A stretch of 64,000 nt of DNA from Candidatus Bathyarchaeota archaeon. GTDB lineage: Archaea; Thermoproteota; Bathyarchaeia; Bathyarchaeales; Bathycorpusculaceae. Positions 60,472 through 64,000 of this stretch are shown in pieces (positions within the stretch are counted from its first letter, which is position 1; every line of letters starts with the position of its first letter). The translations under genes were made by a program, and so were the position numbers. The stretch spans positions 1-64,000 of the forward strand of contig JAMDCQ010000013.1 in NCBI GenBank assembly GCA_023488905.1. The letters are read 5' to 3'. The notes under the pieces were generated by a model. It made no database searches, was not told the DNA's origin, and saw only the letters and a program-made list of their open reading frames with translations.

Positions 60472-62592
60472 ATGCCGCGGTTCAAGCAAATCCCCCAAAT
60501 CCAAGCACTTATGGGCAGCAAAGAGCACATACGCAACATAGGCATAATCGCGCATATCGACCACGGCAAAACCACATTGGCTGATTCTCTTTTGGCTGGA
60601 GCAGGGTTGCTTTCGCCACAAATGGCCGGGATCGCAAGGGTCCTCGATTACCTAGACGAAGAGCAGAAACGCAAAATCACAATAAAAACCGCCAACATAA
60701 CACTGCTCTACAAAAAAGCCGCACAAACCTACCTTATCTACTTGATTGACACCCCGGGGCACGTGGATTTTACAGGCAAAGTCACACGAGCGCTTCGCGT
60801 AATCGACGGCGCAGTCGTGGTAGTGGATGCAGTGGAGGAGATAATGGCACAAACCGAAATCCTCACCCGCCAAGCACTCGAAGAACGCGTTCGCCCCGTC
60901 CTGTTCATAAACAAAGTTGACCGTCTCATCACCGAGTTGCAGTTGAGCGAGGAGCAAATCCAAGCTAAACTCAACCAGATCATTAGCCGATTCAACGACC
61001 TAATTGAGCTCTACACCGAGAACCCCTATAGGAACCTATGGAAAATTAACCCCTCAGCTGGCAATGTGGCCTTCGGTTCAGCGCTGTATGGTTGGGGCTT
61101 CACTTATGGCATGGCAAAACAGCATGAGATCAAATTCGCAGAAGTCATCAAAGCGGTCAAAGCGGGTGAGCAAGCTAAACTAAAAAAATCCTTGCCTGTT
61201 TATGAGGCGATCTTTGAGATGGCTGTGGATGTGGTTCCAAGTCCACGGGAAGCGCAAGCTTATCGAATGACGAAAATTTGGGACGGTCAGGTTGGGTCTA
61301 AAGTGGGTAAATCGCTTGCAAAATGCAGCGACGACGGACCAGCGGTGATGTATATAACAAACATTCATGCTGTTCCCAACGGCGATACTACCGTTTCAGG
61401 CAGGGTGTTCTCAGGTAGAGTCAAGAACGGTGACAAGTTGCACCTTGTAGATGCCCTGACTAACACAGAGGTTAAACAGGTGGCCATCGATATGGGGTCG
61501 TTCCATGAAGATGTTCATGAGGTTTCAGCAGGCAACTTGGCATCATTGACGCTGACGGGCAGAGTTCAAGCAGGGGAAACCCTTGTTGACTTAGCAGATA
61601 AAGAGGGCATGGTTCCCTTCGAGGGCATCAGCTACGTTTCTGAACCTGTCGTGACGTTAGCGGTTGAACCGAAAAATCCCAAAGATATAGAGGCATTGCA
61701 GCAGGGGTTAGAGAGACTTGCGTCGGAAGACCCCAACCTCAAAGCCGCCACAGACAAGGAAACAGGCGAATACCTACTTAGCGGCATGGGAGAGTTGCAC
61801 CTCGAAGTAGCCCTTAACCAACTAAAAAGCGAAAGCGCAATCGACGTCGCAGTTTCGTCGCCAAGAGTCGTTTACATGGAGTGCGCACAGAAAAAGGGCG
61901 ATGTGGCTTTGGCTAAGAGCCCAAACAAACATAGCAGCTTCTGGGTACAGGTTGAGCCAGAACAAGATGCCCAGTCAACCGACGACGATAAAGGCATTGT
62001 TTTGTCGCTTGACGAGCACCGCAACATACTTTTTGATTGTAATAGCAAAACCGATGATGTCTGCAAAGAGGTTCTGGAGGCAATCATCGCGGGGTTCGAG
62101 TACGCTTGCCGTGCTGGTCCGTTGTGTGGTGAACCGATTCGGCACCTCAAAGTCAACCTCCTCGATTTCGAACTTGACGAAGGTGCAGAGACTAACTCTG
62201 AGGTTATGCGAGGCGTCGGCAAAGCAGTCTTCGCAAGCTTCCTTACCGCAGACCCAACCCTCCAAGAGCCCATCTACAAAATAATAATTACCGTTGCGTC
62301 TGAACTTGCCAGCGAATCCTCGCGAATCATCTCAACCAGAAGGGGCAAAGTTACCTCTTTTGAGCAGAAGGGACTGCTAAGTCAAATCAGCGGCTACATC
62401 CCAGTTGCCGAAACGTTTGGTTTCTCCAAAGAACTCCGCTCCGCAACGTCGGGCAGAGCTGTATGGCAGTCCTTCTTTGACCACTGGGAGAAAGTGCCCC
62501 CTAAACTTGCCGCAGAAGTCATCGTTGAACTACGCAAACGCAAAGGCTTAGCGCCTGAAGTTCCTAAACCTGAAAAGTTCATGGAGCAGTAG
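60472..62592 (+). CDS. Elongation factor 2 family protein without the diphthamide histidine
   Basis: 706 residues. G domain: IAHIDHGKTTLADSLLAGAG, DTPGHVDFTGKV, NKVDRL. Domain II and III: GRVQAGETLVDLADK; GMGELHLEVALNQLK. Domain IV keeps SPNKHSSFWVQVEP. In place of the diphthamide loop LHxDxxHRGxxQ, it has LDEGAETNSEVMRGVGKAVF (near residue 570), with no histidine. C-terminal GYIPVAETFGFSKELRSATSGRAVWQSFFDHWEKVP and RKGLAPEVPKPEKF are normal. It may be an aEF-2 paralogue (aEF-2p) or the sole EF-2 in a dph-less organism. The in-frame extension from 60250 through the repeat is rejected. Confidence 0.85.
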   Translation: MPRFKQIPQIQALMGSKEHIRNIGIIAHIDHGKTTLADSLLAGAGLLSPQMAGIARVLDYLDEEQKRKITIKTANITLLYKKAAQTYLIYLIDTPGHVDFTGKVTRALRVIDGAVVVVDAVEEIMAQTEILTRQALEERVRPVLFINKVDRLITELQLSEEQIQAKLNQIISRFNDLIELYTENPYRNLWKINPSAGNVAFGSALYGWGFTYGMAKQHEIKFAEVIKAVKAGEQAKLKKSLPVYEAIFEMAVDVVPSPREAQAYRMTKIWDGQVGSKVGKSLAKCSDDGPAVMYITNIHAVPNGDTTVSGRVFSGRVKNGDKLHLVDALTNTEVKQVAIDMGSFHEDVHEVSAGNLASLTLTGRVQAGETLVDLADKEGMVPFEGISYVSEPVVTLAVEPKNPKDIEALQQGLERLASEDPNLKAATDKETGEYLLSGMGELHLEVALNQLKSESAIDVAVSSPRVVYMECAQKKGDVALAKSPNKHSSFWVQVEPEQDAQSTDDDKGIVLSLDEHRNILFDCNSKTDDVCKEVLEAIIAGFEYACRAGPLCGEPIRHLKVNLLDFELDEGAETNSEVMRGVGKAVFASFLTADPTLQEPIYKIIITVASELASESSRIISTRRGKVTSFEQKGLLSQISGYIPVAETFGFSKELRSATSGRAVWQSFFDHWEKVPPKLAAEVIVELRKRKGLAPEVPKPEKFMEQ

Positions 62593-62594
62593 AC

Positions 62595-63455
62595 ATGCAG
62601 CTTGAAGTTGTGTTTGATTTGGATTTTTCGCTCTGTTGTGGGCAGGTGTTTCGTTGGAGAAGAATCGCTGGTTGGTGGTATGGGGTTGTCGGCGATAAAG
62701 TCATCAAGATTCGACAATGCGGCTCGGAGTTGGAGTTTTGGGGTGCCAGCGACCGGTTTGTACGGCAGTATTTTAGGTTAAACGATAATTTGACTGAAAT
62801 CAACAAGTGTATCGCTAAAGACAGCTACATCCAAGCTGCGCTTAAGCGGTTTGAGGGGTTGCGCATAGTACGACAGGTGCCCTGGGAATGCCTTGCCAGC
62901 TTCATCTGCGCTACCTACAAGAGCATAGCCGCCATAGAGTTGATGCTGCGTAAAATTTCTGAAAAATATGGCGAAAAAAGGGTCATTGATGGCTTGGACT
63001 TCTATACTTTCCCGTCCGCTCAAAAGCTTGCGGGTGCAAGCGAGAATGGGCTGCGTGAATGCGGTTTAGGTTACCGCGCAAAGTACTTACAGGCGACCGC
63101 TAGAAAGATTGTTGACGACAAAATAGACCTTGAAGCCCTCAAAGCTCTGCCATATTTGGATGCGAGGAAGAAGCTTTTCGAGTTTTCGGGTGTTGGTTTG
63201 AAGGTGGCTGATTGTGTGTTGCTGTTTTCGCTGGAGAAGCCAGAGGCGTTTCCGGTGGATGTCTGGGTTAAACGGGTAATCCTCAACCACTATGCTGACC
63301 AGCTCCCTGCGGAGTTAGTGACGAAGATGAAAAGCCATGACTCCTTAACTAACGGCGAATACCAAAAAATCGGCGGCTTTGCCCGCATATACTTCGGCCG
63401 CTACGCAGGTTACGCACAGGAGTACCTCTATCACTACGAGCGGACGCAACATTAA
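62595..63455 (+). CDS. ogg: OGG1/AlkA-type DNA glycosylase (8-oxoguanine)
   Basis: 286 residues. HhH-GPD core: GYRAKYLQATARKIVD, LFEFSGVGLKVADCVLLFSL (Lys is the nucleophile), FPVDVWVKRVI (catalytic Asp). N-terminal FSLCCGQVFRWRRIAGWWYG is the OGG_N domain that binds the damaged base. Bifunctional base excision of 8-oxoguanine is expected. The ATG lies three bases after the EF-2 stop, implying an EF-2/ogg operon. Confidence 0.9.
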   Translation: MQLEVVFDLDFSLCCGQVFRWRRIAGWWYGVVGDKVIKIRQCGSELEFWGASDRFVRQYFRLNDNLTEINKCIAKDSYIQAALKRFEGLRIVRQVPWECLASFICATYKSIAAIELMLRKISEKYGEKRVIDGLDFYTFPSAQKLAGASENGLRECGLGYRAKYLQATARKIVDDKIDLEALKALPYLDARKKLFEFSGVGLKVADCVLLFSLEKPEAFPVDVWVKRVILNHYADQLPAELVTKMKSHDSLTNGEYQKIGGFARIYFGRYAGYAQEYLYHYERTQH

Positions 63456-63493
63456 AATTCCCTCAGTAGGCAATTGCTTAACGGGTGCCATGT

Positions 63494-63748
63494 ATGAGTG
63501 AAGGCAAAATTGAAGAATTAATCAAACACAAACGAGCATTCCTACAGCAAACTAACCCCGATTATGCTGCAGGCGGTAACGACATGCTTGACGACGTTGA
63601 AGCCGCGCTTAAAGAGGCAAAAGCTGAAATTGCTCATAACCTTGAACTCGTTAACTGCCTGCGCAAGGAACAGGGAGAAGAGGCTTATCAAAAAGACTGC
63701 CTTAGCATGTTTAACACATGGTACGATAAGTGGTTTGGCAACCCCTAA
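63494..63748 (+). CDS. Small helical protein, unknown
   Basis: 84 residues from ATG 63494 (GTG 63485 possible): SEGKIEELIKHKRAFLQQTN, MLDDVEAALKEAKAEIAHNLELVNCLRKE, ending with LSMFNTWYDKWFGNP. A soluble helical protein with a tryptophan-rich end. Not recognised. Confidence 0.6.
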   Translation: MSEGKIEELIKHKRAFLQQTNPDYAAGGNDMLDDVEAALKEAKAEIAHNLELVNCLRKEQGEEAYQKDCLSMFNTWYDKWFGNP

Positions 63749-63754
63749 ACTCTG

Positions 63755-63860
63755 TTTTTCTAGTAGTAGTTGTCGGGTAGACCCCTATACACAACAACAA
63801 CCAGCCGATTGCCCTACATATTGCTTTTTTGCGTCAGCATCCGCCCCACAACGCAGACTG
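63755..63860 (-). repeat. Dispersed element, copy H (inverted hairpin half)
   Basis: CTAGTAGTAGTTGTCGGGTA, then GACCCCTATAC followed by ACAACAACAACCAGC at 63760-63807 mirrors the hairpin half of copy G on the other strand. The remaining bases to 64000 hold no gene I can support. Confidence 0.7.
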
Positions 63861-64000
63861 ATTGTGCAACCTGCCACAAGTAGCAACCACAGAAATCCAC
63901 ATCAACCTCGAATCAGCCCTATTCCTAACAACAGAAGAATAGACAAGCAAAGTCCCACAACATAGAAGACGAAACCCTACTAATCGAAGCGGGATTTCAA

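Overview
The window reads as archaeal chromosome, most likely from the TACK/Thermoproteota side and plausibly a Bathyarchaeia-type anaerobe (the lineage is inference; no search was possible). Supporting signs are RNase P proteins Rpp30 and Pop5, ribosomal proteins eL15 and eL13, archaeal Rpo5, an EF-2, PurP-type purine synthesis, a tRNA-Leu with an intron, TATA-box promoters and frequent GTG/TTG starts. Tungsten-type aldehyde oxidoreductases, hybrid-cluster protein, an NrdD-like protein and many flavin and iron-sulfur proteins point to an anaerobic, redox-rich life.

Layout. 1-1.4 kb: type II restriction-modification pair. 2.3-3.8 kb: zinc-ribbon/flavodoxin cluster in which one of two flavodoxins carries an in-frame TAG. 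4.4-6.0 kb: thiolase plus its zinc-ribbon/OB partner. 6.0-6.1 kb: a strongly folded candidate RNA. 6.2-12.6 kb: a DUF1638 protein and a 1,888-residue helicase-nuclease. 12.6-17.6 kb: HAD phosphatase, alcohol dehydrogenase, an unusual two-domain Rpo5, CsbD, MarC and an orphan. 18-20.9 kb: two ammonium transporters. 21.3-28.5 kb: cation antiporter, a NapH/NosD-like membrane pair, flavoprotein, hybrid-cluster protein and its likely regulator. 28.5-34.3 kb: agmatine-to-putrescine pair, HTH/ATP-cone/NrdD-like protein, PyrB, RidA. 34.6-38.8 kb: acyltransferase-type DRE-TIM enzyme and the eL15-eL13 / RNA-binding / Rpp30 / Pop5 information-processing cluster. 39.2-45.4 kb: tRNA-Leu and a run of small proteins, a radical SAM enzyme, an M3 peptidase and PadR regulator. 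45.4-50.4 kb: two tandem ferredoxin/AOR pairs. 50.7-54.1 kb: M24 peptidase, cysteine hydrolase, and a secreted protein with a membrane-tethered regulator. 54.6-58.7 kb: TRAM protein, tRNA-Met, purC-purP-purP. 58.7-64 kb: kinase, membrane protein, an EF-2 without the diphthamide histidine, OGG/AlkA-type glycosylase.

The intergenic spaces are colonised by a dispersed 120-350 bp element family with terminal inverted repeats and an internal GGTTGTTGTTG/CAACAACAA hairpin, plus a second G-rich motif. The observations I rate highest are: (1) Rpo5 with a eukaryote-like Rpb5 N-terminal domain; (2) an HTH/ATP-cone/NrdD-like protein whose radical glycine position is serine, suggesting a nucleotide-sensing regulator rather than an enzyme; (3) EF-2 without the diphthamide loop; (4) the structured RNA at 6013-6104; (5) the repeat family.
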